NCBI GenBank assembly: GCA_030765055.1
Contig: CM060955.1
Coordinates: forward strand, 95,006,245 to 95,070,244
Reading direction: 5' to 3'
Length of the DNA: 64,000 nt
From: Mantis religiosa
Taxonomy: Eukaryota > Arthropoda > Insecta > Mantodea > Mantidae
Part shown: positions 21,277 to 31,735 of the stretch, in pieces
Numbering within the stretch: the stretch's first letter is position 1
Layout: the number at the start of each line of letters is the position of its first letter
Notes under the pieces: generated by a model
The model's input: the letters and a program-made list of their open reading frames with translations, nothing else
Databases searched by the model: none
Told to the model about the DNA's origin: nothing
Made by a program: the position numbers and the translations under genes

Positions 21277-22044
21277 TTAAGGGCACTGGGAGGTTATTTT
21301 TACCCAGACAAGACTATTTGTCGCCAATATTAAAATTTGAATATATAGAAAACTAAACATTATCAGAAATTGAAATTCGGTATGATTACTGTATAAGGAT
21401 GTGTGCCTTTAAATACTGTATAATATTTAAATTACGTTCACTTAGGTCCATGCAAAAGGGGCATAAATCACACCGTGTATCCTAAAAAACGTATTGCACC
21501 CTATATTTCAGGTGCACTTTACTTGTAGGAATTTAAAGCCACATGCACCAAGTTTTATCCTAAATAACCTAAGATACAGTTTGATAATATCAGCTAAATG
21601 AAAATCACATATAGTTTATACTATGCACATGAAAAATTAATTAGTTTTGAGTAAAAAATGATAATATTTTCAAAGACTGAATATTTGTTTCCATCCATTT
21701 TATAAATCATATGAGTATAAATGTCAGCCGAGTGTGTTCAAGGAACATTGAAAAATAACCACTACAAATTTTGGGACAATATATTTTATAGGTTTTTTAG
21801 AAACATGCACCTAAAGTATGAAAAATCTAGGTTTTGGGAAATCACGATCAAAGATTAAGCACCATTCTCAGGAAGTGGGCGTATCATTACGCCGACATGT
21901 TTAAATTGGCGAATTAAAGGACTTTAATACCAGCTGGCAACCTATGTTATAAATATCATTTTAAAGCTGAATAATTATATAATTTTTTAACATTAAAAAC
22001 AAAATATTTATTTTTGAAACCTATTGACCTCCCAGTGCCCTTAA
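21277..22044. mobile_element. piggyBac-like MITE, 760 bp, TTAA flanked
   Basis: TTAA (21277-21280) precedes GGGCACTGGGAGGT (21281-21294). The perfect inverse ACCTCCCAGTGCCC (22027-22040) is followed by TTAA (22041-22044). TTAA duplication with a short perfect terminal inverted repeat is the hallmark of piggyBac. The interior is AT-rich, has no open frame of note, and repeats GTGCAC/GTGCATG motifs (near 21510, 21545, 21805). It must be non-autonomous and depend on a transposase elsewhere. Perfect ends suggest it is fairly young. Confidence 0.8.
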
Positions 22045-22984
22045 AAGGCATGATAAATTATTGTAAAATGGTTATATACCAAGTACAACACTAAGTTTGA
22101 ATATTTATCCCACTTTACGTTTTTGGTTTATACCATTCTCTCTCCACTGCTCTCTCAACTCATACATAGCACATCATGTTTTAAGAAATGCATTTTTAGA
22201 TTTAATGGACTGCAAAACATATATTTCCAATGATACATTTCCTCTGCCTACCATCTTGTAACGTCTGACTTGGGCCAGCAGGTCCTTGTTAGGGTCCTGT
22301 CACCTTAAATGCAGTGCTTCAAAGCCCGCCGAGCGATTCATATCATTCACCTTTTTTTCTCCAGCAGTGTAACTGGAAAATGTTATGGAAGAGATGGAGA
22401 AATTCTCCTCTGTTTCACACCCCCCCCCCACCCTTCGACATTTCCACCCATTATCTATCAATAGGTGTCTCGCTCTTGTCTCTTTTACCGACAAAAACGG
22501 ACTTGTAAGATAAACAGTCACGTGGTGTTTCAGCAGTTTGCATGTAACTTAATTCGTGTCGTCTAATTTGAAAGAATTTCTAGACAAACATTTATCCTGA
22601 TCAATAAGGTGGTAGTAGGATGCAGTTTGTATTTTCTATAACACCTACTATTTATAGTAGGAAATATCTCCATCTCCACTCCATCAAAAACGTTCTGTGT
22701 AAAACTTTTACGCAAACACATTTTTTGAAGTGCAACAAATAGAAAAGCACTGCGTTAATGATGTTTAAAAAATCAGTCCAGTTCTCCTTTATATGGAAAA
22801 TATTTTATTATTTCGGTTTTCTAAAAATGGACAACTATTTTTATTACAATACTATATTTTAGGTATTTAAAATAATAATAAAGTATATATTAGTTCAGAA
22901 AATTCGCTCCGTACTTTTTCGATGCTTTGGTGGCAATTCTGCAATTCTTATTTTATTTTAAAATCACAAAATATTATTTCCGCA
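22045..22984. other. No gene seen
   Basis: AT-rich. A run of nine C (near 22421) and short open frames around 22300-22520 show no protein resemblance. Confidence 0.35.
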
Positions 22985-23558
22985 AGTAGAACATTGAAAA
23001 GCCCGAGAAAAAGCCCGAATATGCCACCTGCACAGTAACATTATGCAAGAAAATAATCGTGTGTCAAATTCACCGGAAATTACCAGTTCCCAAGAAGAAA
23101 TGAGTTCATATCTCAACTTGTCTTTTTAGTGTAATGGATTACTGGAAAAAAATCAAAATTTCCAGAACTAAAGTAAATAGCATTAATAATTTGTGTATTC
23201 CACCTGCAACAGTTTTCTCTGAAAGACTATTTAGCACAGCAGGACTTATGTGACAGAAGAGGGAATAGACTTGATCCGTAAATACTGAAAATGTTATTAT
23301 TTTTGTCAAAAGCTTATAAAAGTGGACTGTTTTACTTTTAAATGTCTAATGTAGAGTTTAAATAAGAACACTGATACTTTTAATTTTTGTATCATTAAAT
23401 ATGTGTACCTATTTAATTTTATTGGCATTACACAGTTCTGCCAACTTCCTGTTTTGTATTGGAACTAGAAGTAGAAATGACGGTATTGAGTATCGAAGTA
23501 TCAGGTATCGAAGTTACGACATCGAGTATCGAGAAAAGCTGGTATCGACCCATCCCTA
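22985..23558 (+). mobile_element. hAT transposon 3' fragment
   Basis: In broken plus-strand frames PEITSSQEEMSSYLNL is followed by DYWKKIKI and LCIPPATVFSERLFSTAGL (about 23190-23250). This is the C-terminal dimerisation domain of hAT transposases, in which SERLFSxAG is strongly conserved. A stop follows at once, and later residues keep the spacing of the family's final helix (ENVIIFVKSL). After it comes an array of TATCGA-type motifs (23480-23548) and a GGTATCGACCCATCCCTA end. hAT elements with ZBED-like transposases often carry such subterminal repeats and end in CAGGGATGGG-like sequence. The catalytic core is absent. Confidence 0.68.
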
Positions 23559-23806
23559 CATAATATTAAATTTTCCATGGATAGTCTATGAAGTTATTGT
23601 CATTCTAAAATAATTTTGTTCTGTCATGTCGCCAAAAATAGATCTTATTAAAATATAGCGTTAATTTCAAGTTACTTTTTATGGCATAAAGATTTTACGA
23701 GATACTTGTTATTATTGTTTTAATTTTTAATGAAGTTTTCTGAAATGCTGTGATTATTCATTTGATTCGCATATCGTCATAGAATGTAGAATTTTAAGCC
23801 AATAAC

Positions 23807-24052
23807 GCCCACCTCGGGGGCGTAGATGGTAGCTTGTCTTCCTCACGTTCAAGAGGTCTCGAGTTCGAATCTCGATCAGGGTGAGTTACCTGGATAACAT
23901 TTTAAAGGGTTTTTTTCCGGGATTTTCCCTTATCCTGGAAGACGAATGTCGGGTAACTCCAAGCTCCATGGATCCTGGACTCATTTGAGCATCATTTCAT
24001 CCATTTCATTCATCGTCCGATATGACTTAACGTTGGAGGACGTAAATTAAAA
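23807..24052 (+). repeat. SINE A, copy 3
   Basis: It starts GCCCACCTCGG, has GAGTTCGAATCTCGATC as B box, and runs through GGGATTTTCCCTTATCCTGG, the GACGAATGTCGG block and the GTCCGATATGACTTAACGTT end with GGACGTAAATT. It is full length, and a LINE fragment starts about 125 bp downstream. Confidence 0.88.
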
Positions 24053-24177
24053 ACAAGAAAGCCGATAACATAGTGACCTGCTATTTAAAGATTTGAATAT
24101 CACTTCAACCTCATGAATGCGCCTTGTCCCTACAGAGAAATGTGAAATGAAAGAAAAAAAATTCTAATATGAAATGG

Positions 24178-24835
24178 TAACGAGAGAGCTGATTGCTTGG
24201 CTAAGAAGGCTGCAGAATCCAATCTTCCTGTGACATACTCTTTATGTCCTATTTCTACTGTAAGGAGAATAATACATCAACATATTCTTGAAGAATGGAA
24301 CCAACAATGGCCAACAACTCCAAATGGAAGTTTAACAAAAACATTATTTTTCCCTAGTGCATATGACAGAGGAAAATGTGAAACTCTTGTACCAAATTTT
24401 GTTTTGACACAATTTTTAAGTGGACATGGTAAATTTGGTGAATACTTATCACGTTTTCACTTAACATCTAACCCCAAGTGCATGTGTGGTGAAGAATTTC
24501 AAACTGTGGTTCATCTCCTTTTCTGTTGTCCCATTTTCTGGAGAGAAAGACAAGAATTAATATTCAAGCTAGACTCTATAGGAGCTGAATTTTCTGCTCC
24601 GCTCACATCTTTGCTAATGAAGCCACAACAGTATAAGTACTTCATGATGTTTATAAACTCAGTGTTTAAACGTCTGAAATAGTTTAAATTAATATGCATC
24701 AGATTATAACATATTTTCTTCCTTCTAGTATTTAAAATATTTTTGTTAAAATTGTGTATTTTTATGTATCAACTATAACCCTAATATACCACTGTGTAAA
24801 ATAGGGTTCATAAATCTGGATAAATAAAAAAAAAT
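24178..24835 (+). mobile_element. LINE 3' end with RNase H edge and Cys/His knuckle
   Basis: The plus-strand frame 24197-24682 (161 codons) starts inside a retroelement frame: upstream codons give ERADCLAKKAAES, the end of an RNase H domain (NERAD.LAK block). Then come RRIIHQHILEEWNQQW, FLSGHGKFGEYLSRF and the knuckle CMCGEEFQTVVHLLFCC. This architecture is known from I/Jockey-type LINEs with an RNase H domain. A 3' UTR of about 150 bp ends in an A-rich tail near 24825. The 5' part is missing. A piece carrying the matching RNase H core lies at 44390-44712. Confidence 0.75.
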
Positions 24836-26309
24836 ATATGAAATAGAAGGATTAGGTTTGAAATAATAATTTGTAGAAAATAGGTAGAAGAAATAAAATT
24901 TATGGTTAGGGGATTCGTTTCTCTTTGTAGAGAAAGTCCGGAGTTGAGTTACTTGTGGACCAGGACTACAGTCAAATTATGTGTACGTATCACGGTGTCC
25001 ATGGTTACATGTCGAGAAACACGTGCGTGATAGTGAATGGGCTATAGAAAGTTATGTTTTCGCATCAATCACCCACCAACTTGTTTAAATTTTGTAGATA
25101 TGTGGTCCATTTGCGCCCGAAGGAAGTCAGCAGCCGAAAGATGATATAACTCATGGCAAATCCTTTCTCTTGAATGTGGGTCAGCATGAGGTAAATCGCT
25201 GCGGGCCCAGCTTTATGCAATTACCTTCCAGCCATTTCCTCTCCAGTGTTATTTGAACGGGCGAAAGGAAGGTAACCGATGACTTCTTCCTCGCAATGTA
25301 ATTATTACTCAATGATTTATATCTTCTTGCGTAACTTCTGCTTTAACTTGATTATTTTAAATTAGCAGCACGTTACTCTCAGAGCTGTGAAAGGAGGAAA
25401 TTTTTTCGTGGTTCTTGAAACGTAACTTAAGATTGTTAGCTCCTAAATATCTAAAGCTGATGCATGTTATCCCTGTTAGCTGCTTATCCGTGTGTTTGTA
25501 TTAGATCCTTTACAAGAAATAAAAACACCCTCAGAATGGTAGTCCACTAAGCTGGTGAGTCGGAACAGTCAGAGGAGAATTTTCTGCATATCGGGCTGCT
25601 ATATATCCGGTGGAATACATTATGATGTGAAAACTATCACAATTTATCTATGTCATTGCAGGAGTTGAACTAAAATGAACATAGATGGTTACTGTGCTGT
25701 GATTTACAAGTGTGAGGTATCATATTAGGGCAACAAGGGGGATGTGCTGTATGGGTGGTACTCTCGGGATAGGGATGGTCACTGGTTAGTGTCCGAGTGA
25801 CCCAAGAGGAAACGATTCTTGTTTGGAGAAAAACATTGTAAGTCGTTCATTAATAGAGCCTCAAAGTGTGTTATGCTCCTTTACGTATAACATTAGCAAT
25901 CATTAAGTAGTATATGAAGAGTTTGGATAGAGGTATTCCTTGTTTTTGGTACCTCTGTCAAGTTTCCAGGACTTTCGGATGCCAACTCAGGTGTTTCTGA
26001 CGGCTGACACATTCGGGAGCTTATGAAGGATCCGGCATTCAATACGATGATGAATAAAGCAAAACTTCAGGCCTGGGAATCAGTCAAGAAGTTTGTTGCA
26101 AATTCCTGGGTAATTATAAAGATGTGAACTACCAATAGATTATCGAAACCATGCTGTACAATTTCCAGAAGTTGAGTTGTCACATGAGCTTAAATTTACT
26201 TTACCTACACTATCATCTGGATTATTTAGGTTGCATCAGGATATAAAAGAAATGGAACGAATATATCAGGAGTGATGGGACGTCTCTATGATGTCAGATT
26301 ACTGTAGGT
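24836..26309. other. No gene seen
   Basis: About 1.5 kb without coding similarity or repeats I can match elsewhere in the window. Confidence 0.35.
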
Positions 26310-26865
26310 GTCTAGTGCAAAGTAACTCTATTGAGAAACATAAAAGCAAATCAACACAGTGTTCATTCATATCATCAAGAGAGGGAGCTATATAAATGTC
26401 CATTGTGTGGAGAAGAGAATGCAGATTTCAATTGTATATTAAATTGTAGTCAAACAAAGATATGGAGAGAACAGGCCTGGCTACGTAAATGGCACAATTT
26501 GGGGGGTGAAGTAGTAATTAGAAACATTTTGTCAGTAAAAGGGGAAAAGAACAGGAGAAATATAGCGAATTGTTTAGGGAAAGTTAAAGAGAGATGGCTA
26601 AGAACAATTAAGAGAAAAATGTAGAGTGGGATAGGTGAAATGGCAGAAAGTGTAAAAAGGAGTAGAGGGCCTCCAATACACAAAAACCTAGGGTTAGGTG
26701 TATGGGGACCGAATTACTATTCAATGGTGAGCAACATGATAAGATTTTCAGGATTTAGGAATATATGGCATATTTTAGTATGGATTTTATAATTGTAATC
26801 TTGATTTTGTATTTCCATTTGTTGATGTAAAAGGAAAGATGAGAAATAAATTACTATCAATTACT
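26310..26865 (+). mobile_element. LINE 3' end (family I), copy 1
   Basis: Plus-strand frame 26331-26624 contains CPLCGEENADFNCILNC, a Cys/His knuckle with His replaced by Asn in this copy, then SQTKIWREQAWLRKWHNLGG and VKERWLRTIKRKM. The 3' UTR (GTGGGATAGGTGAAATGGC through TGATGTAAAAGGAAAG) is nearly identical to 37439-37665. Only about 0.55 kb of the 3' end is present, a typical severe 5' truncation from incomplete target-primed reverse transcription. Confidence 0.8.
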
Positions 26866-27549
26866 ATAATTCATATTAAATTACATTACGGTATTTTCCA
26901 TTGAAATTACTATTCGAAATTTCTATTTCAAATAGCAAAAAACTGTAGTTGATAGGCAAAAAAGATTTACATATTCGAAATCAAAACCCCTCTTCAACTT
27001 ATTGAGGAAGAAAAAACAATTTTTTGGCATGCCGGTATTATCGACCTGGTTTCTTCTGATCTATTTTTGTATCACAGGGATCCATTATTAATGATTATCG
27101 CTTAATAATTACAGTGGAGGGGAGTGAAGAGTGTTGACAGTAGTTCACAGCATCCCTAACCAGAGGTGTACTTATGGAACGGTCCTGAACCTCTCCAAAA
27201 TTTCTTTCTATCTAGTACAACAGTGGTTCAGATAATTTGACAAGAAAGGCAGTTTTAAACATTTTACTTAAATACGTTCCCAGAGAAAGCATTATTTCAG
27301 AAAGAGCATCTTATTTTACAAAGGAAATTTTTCTGAGACAATTTGATATCATGAGAGGCTTCAAAGATAAGGCTTCTTTGGTAATTCTATATTCTTCTCA
27401 AAGCATTCCCCAAAGGGAGCAGCATTAGCAGAGTTAGAAAGAATAGGGTTGAAAGTTTTTGATATGGAAAAATTTCAAATATTATTATAGGATAATTGAT
27501 GGAACTAATTCTTCTTCCACAATAACGTGTGTAGGAAATGGATTTTGAA
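26866..27549. other. No gene seen
   Basis: AT-rich. A 63-codon plus-strand frame at 27237 has no recognisable relatives. Confidence 0.3.
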
Positions 27550-27775
27550 GGAGAAATTGAATGCTATAATCGGGATTTAAACCACGGATCTGCAGCAGAA
27601 TCGTATTTTTCCGGTAAACCACTAGGAGCTCTCATTTACAATGAGATAAGCCTTTTATGACGACTTAGGTATGTTACCATGGTACTTAGGTCAATGGTTC
27701 AGAGCAACCGGCGAAGACCGGGATATCCGTGGTTGAAATCACGGCTATGACACTGAATTTTTCATTCCTACTTTA
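27550..27775. repeat. Tail-to-tail (palindromic) copy of tRNA-like element B
   Basis: The left half (about 27550-27680) is in minus orientation: GGGATTTAAACCACGGATCT (T-arm side) and CCGGTAAACCACTAGGAGCT. The right half (about 27690-27770) is in plus orientation: AATGGTTCAGAGCAACCGG, GATATCCGTGGTTGAAATC and ACTGAATTTTTCATTC. The tRNA-like part therefore appears on both strands, with the switch near 27685. Confidence 0.65.
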
Positions 27776-27849
27776 CCTTTCGAAAAAATTGGTATGAAAA
27801 TTTAAACTTTCTAAAATAAGTGTATGAGATACCATATTGACATATTGAA

Positions 27850-28105
27850 ATTTAACAGTTTATTAGATGAAATACTGGAAATTTTACAAAAAGATGGATT
27901 GAGGGAGCTCTGGATAAAGGGGAGTTCAACATAGATTTGGATTTTGGAAAGCATATAGGCAAAGAGCTAAAAATATAGAGAGGCAAGATGTTTGGGATAT
28001 TTTTATATATAAGAGATTGCTAAAATTAAAAAGAATTCTAGTTAGGAGAATTAAATAGGATATTGCAGTAAATTTGAGAGTGAAAGGATTGGCTTCCTTG
28101 CGAAG
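27850..28105 (+). mobile_element. Diverged LINE fragment related to family I
   Basis: Across frames the plus strand gives FWKAYRQRAKNIERQDVWDI, which aligns with FWKEVKLRLEDIDRQDIF of the family I frame at 36988-37045. Stops are frequent and similarity is lost beyond about 28105. Confidence 0.5.
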
Positions 28106-28375
28106 AGGAGCATTATTTCAAGAAAACTTGATTTTATAATATGAACAATTTATTACTTTCTATTTCTTTTTAAAATTTGAAATTGGAAATGTGGAATAAA
28201 ATCTACTCTGTGGGAATCATATTTATACAGACATGCCACACAGAAATCGAAGATTTCTGCCTCATAACCGTTTGAATATTGAAATAATAATTCCTGACAA
28301 CTGGGGGTGACTCTCACATTTGCAAATACTCAAATTTCACTTTTTTATTACATGTAGTAGACAGGGGAAAGAATT

Positions 28376-29032
28376 AGGATTAGGATCTCCCTACGGAGGG
28401 GATTCAGTAAGTGGGCCACCATGCTGGGCCCATTGTGCCTATGCCCCCAAGTGGGGCACCCCCGGGAGGAAGGACGAGGTGAGTGGAGACAGAGGGCGAC
28501 CGTCTCAAGGAGCCACGACAGTGCAGTGGTCAGGGTCCCTTATAGAGACTTCCCCAGACGGGCCAGGACAACGGACATGCTTCCCTACTGCGGGACGGCA
28601 AGGAGCCCAGCAGCCGAGACCCAAAGGCCCCTGGCTGGCGGTCACGAAATGGTCCCAGCAGAGAAGCGGAGATCGGCAACCGACCTACTGGAGGAGGAAG
28701 TAGTTTTCCTCAGAGCATATCATCCTGCCATGCACCGCCGAGACACTCGCCGACCTTCTACCCTGAAAGAGACTAATAGATGAGAGATGAAGTGAAATGA
28801 TAATGGTGATGAAATGGAGGGACAGGTAATTCAGTGGATGTAATTGACCTACACAACATTCACCTGCTGACCCGGGAAAACCCCGAAAAACCCATGAATC
28901 GAACCCGGGCCTCCCGAATGCAGACCACAGACGAAACTGCCTGAGTCATCCCGCTCGTCATAAGGTATGACATGGGAATCAAACCCAAGACCTCCCAAAT
29001 GCAATTCACACGCGCCACCACGTTTCCCTTGG
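28376..29032 (-). repeat. tRNA-headed repeat E, copy 2, with a second partial head
   Basis: The body matches 14114-14518 and is longer and GC-rich (CCCCCAAGTGGGGCACCCCC, CTACCCTGAAAGAGACTA). The minus-strand head reads GATGACTCAGGCAGTTTCGT, then GGCCCGGGTTCGATTCATGG, ending near 28957. Beyond it (28960-29032) another B-box-like sequence on the same strand, TCTTGGGTTTGATTCCCATG, marks a second partial tRNA-like head. Plus-strand open frames of about 125 codons through the GC-rich body are incidental. Confidence 0.75.
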
Positions 29033-29690
29033 TGCTATAGGTAAGCAGTAGAAACAGTAAAAATAGTTCTATGTGTAGCAGTGCATCTTTCGAGACATAT
29101 TATTCCGTCAAAAGCTTGTAATACTGACGTACATGTGTGCTTATTCATTTAATGCTTCGAGGATAATTCTTTCTGCGTTGGATAACATCAGTTTAAAGCC
29201 TGCACCACATCACCTTTAGTTTTAGCCGATGCCAATGTCCTTAAGTTTTGTGGCGCTAGGCCTAGAAAAAGAAAGGAAAAGTTGTACTTGGAGGTGCTTC
29301 ATGATGTAAAGGTTTGCGAAACTTGTGTGGTATATCCTGCAGTGTACCTACAGAAGCAGGAATCACCTCCAGGCATAATAAAACTGGTTATCCTAGCTAG
29401 GTCACTTCGCTGCGTTGTGTACAAGAAAAATACGTAATGGGATGTTGCAAGCAATAACATTTTTCTTTAAAAATATTTCGAAACTCTTGAGTTGTTTAGC
29501 CGATACGACTTACAGTTCTGTTTGCTTTTTTGACACATTTGCTATTTACCAGCTATATGTCGCTTATTATTTTCGGTAATACGAAAATACTGACAGTTTT
29601 TCTTTAATTTAATGGAGGTTAAATAATGCTTGTTGAGTTATTATTTACTTTAGCATCCGGTAACAATATTTTTCAAACCTACTTTAATAT
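29033..29690. other. No gene seen
   Basis: No coding or repeat signature recognised between repeat E and the following TIR element. Confidence 0.35.
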
Positions 29691-29691
29691 A

Positions 29692-31240
29692 GGCTGTTTC
29701 AAAATGACACCGTACGATTATAACCGTTCCGCAGTTTATAACTTAACAAGTCCGAATTTCGGTGTCGCAGCTTCGAAGTTCCATTAGGTAGAATTTTACG
29801 CAGCATTAAATATAACATAATTTTGTGATTAGGCAGCACAGGAACCACTGGTGTGCGAACCTCATAAGTTGTTATTGGGACGCACCGGCCACGAAAACAA
29901 AAACATTACTCCTTGCTCTTTATCAATGACCCTAGCCTACCTTCCAGGTAATGGGGCAAAGGGCAGTTACTTGTGAAAAAGTCGATTAATAACTCGGACA
30001 GTTGCAAGGTTGCTCTTCAGTGTAAAACTACACATTCCGTCCTAACAGGGAGGATTTTGAGCGTACTACGAACGCCAAAGTGACGGATATGGTTTTGATG
30101 AATGGAAGAGCTGAAGGGAGTTCAACGACATCACAATTAATTTAGTTTCATTAAAAATATGAATTGTAAAACTAATTACATCAATGATAATATTTTAGTT
30201 AATTGATGGAAATTAATCATTTCTCCACACTAGCTAAGATTTTTGATGGATAGAGTCAACATGAAAAATTCCTTTAAAAATCTTAGCCTATGTACGGCTA
30301 GTGTGGAGAAATGATTAATTTCCATCAATTAACTAAAATAATAAAAGTTAAATGATGAAGCCTGGGACTCAAGTACTTACGATAGTAAGTCGCCACGAAC
30401 GGTGTATCTCGGATGCGAGAGCCCCTAGTGGTCTACCGGGGAAATATATGAGTCAAATGGAGAATTTAATGTCAGGAAGGCACGTTGACCATGGTAGCTC
30501 AAAGGTTAAGAGCAACTGGACGGAAACCAGGAGATCCGTGATTCAAATCCCGGCCATGGCATTGCATTTTTCATGTTGACTCTATCCATCAATGATAATA
30601 TTTATTATTTAACTTCAGAGCATTTTGTTATGATCTCAATTGTACAGTACTTTCAACCACTTACTGTAAATATCAACAGTTTCCTTTTCAGTTACAAATG
30701 CTTTATTTAGTATTTTCAAACACGTGAAATAAAGTGCTCGTCTCATTGCATAAGACATTTAGTTTTGGCTAATTTATCGACAATTCTTTGATGTAGTTTT
30801 CTATTCTGTTTGTCATTTAATGCTTCCATCCTCAACCTCACTAACATTAACTTCCCTCTGAAAGGTATAAGTTGCATATGTCCACCAGCTTATTTGACAT
30901 AATGGACTGCTTTAACGGAATTTTGGAACGCGCTAAACACTCATAAGCAATAGGTTCTTTATTCAGTTTCATAAGCCAAAGAAATTCTTAATAGTAGCAA
31001 GCTACTGCGGAGTATGCCGGTATGCTTACAAACAGCTACAACACGGGGCACGGCGTATGACCTATACCTGCAAACTCCGACACCGTGAGGCACGGGTCGT
31101 TGTTCCTGTCACTGCCTAATCCACACTCATTATGGGGCATTTTTTATGCGGCTCTATTGGAGGTAAAAACTATATATATGAGTCACATAGAAGCTGAGTA
31201 ACTTTTATATGTTCGTTCGGTGTCGTTTTGAAACATCCTG
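29692..31240. mobile_element. TA-flanked TIR element, no intact transposase
   Basis: The left end GGCTGTTTCAAAATGACACCG (after TA) mirrors the right end, whose reverse complement is CAGGATGTTTCAAAACGACA followed by CCG, also next to TA. Similarity continues weakly inward. The termini resemble those of the long-TIR mariner-like elements at 49229 and 51683. No transposase motif was found inside. About 400 bp of the length is the tRNA-like element inserted at 30196-30587. Confidence 0.55.
30180..30603 (+). repeat. tRNA-like element B with 5' inversion and 16-bp target duplication
   Basis: ATCAATGATAATATTT occurs at 30180-30195 and again at 30588-30603, bracketing a 392-bp insertion. Its plus-strand head (about 30489-30565) has GGTAGCTCAAAGGTTAAGAG (A box region) and GATTCAAATCCCGGCC (B box), then a short tail TTTTTCATGTTGACTCTATC. 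The first 70 bp are the tail of the same element in reverse. They form a perfect 44-bp inverted repeat: 30191-30234 with 30297-30340. A long target duplication indicates LINE-style retroposition. The acceptor region is not closed enough to call a functional tRNA. Confidence 0.85.
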
Positions 31241-31387
31241 TATATGCTATATAATACCCTAATGATTTTAGGGTGTCATTTTAAGGCCAAAACGTCTTTT
31301 CGGGAAAAGAATTAAAAATTGACAAACTTGCGTTGTGTAGTTCATTTGTTTTACCTACTGTGTTTTATATTGTACTCTGTCCATTAG

Positions 31388-31735
31388 TCCTGCGCCGTGG
31401 TGTAGCGGGCTAAGGCAGCATGCCTTGGTCTCTAGCCACGAAAAGCGGCCGGGGTTCGATACCACCCATGTGGTGGGAATTTTCGGTCCCGGGTATAGGA
31501 CCGGTGCCCACTCAGCATCGCGAGGAAAGTGAGGAGCTTACGCTAGGTAAGCGGCCCTGGTCAGGGAAACCAACATCCCGGCTGGGGCATGCCGAGATGC
31601 TGACCACATCTCCTCCCCGTATCGGTTGGATGATCGCCCACCTCTGCCGTGCGTATGTGGGCGTGAGGCCAGCAGTCGGGTTGGTAGGCCAAGGCTCTGC
31701 ATAGGGCTGTCGCGTCACGGGTTAACCTTTAACCT
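31388..31735 (+). repeat. SINE D, tRNA-derived, GC-rich
   Basis: GGTGTAGCGGGCTAAGGCAG is an A-box region and GGCCGGGGTTCGATACCACC a B box at tRNA-like distance. A GC-rich body of about 250 bp follows (GGTCCCGGGTATAGGACCGG, CGGCTGGGGCATGCC) and ends in GGGTTAACCTTTAACCTCTG. It stands out from AT-rich flanks. One copy was seen in the window. The open frames on both strands are incidental. Confidence 0.75.

Noticed and set aside
28320..28783. Plus-strand frames of about 120 codons with a GC-rich composition
   Set aside because: They lie in the body of the tRNA-headed repeat E. The other copy does not preserve the frame.
30489..30565. Possible functional tRNA gene, likewise the heads at 54377, 55107 and 60580
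   Set aside because: A and B boxes are good, but the anticodon loops lack a standard U33 arrangement, acceptor stems do not close well, and each continues into a shared repeat body. SINE heads explain them better.
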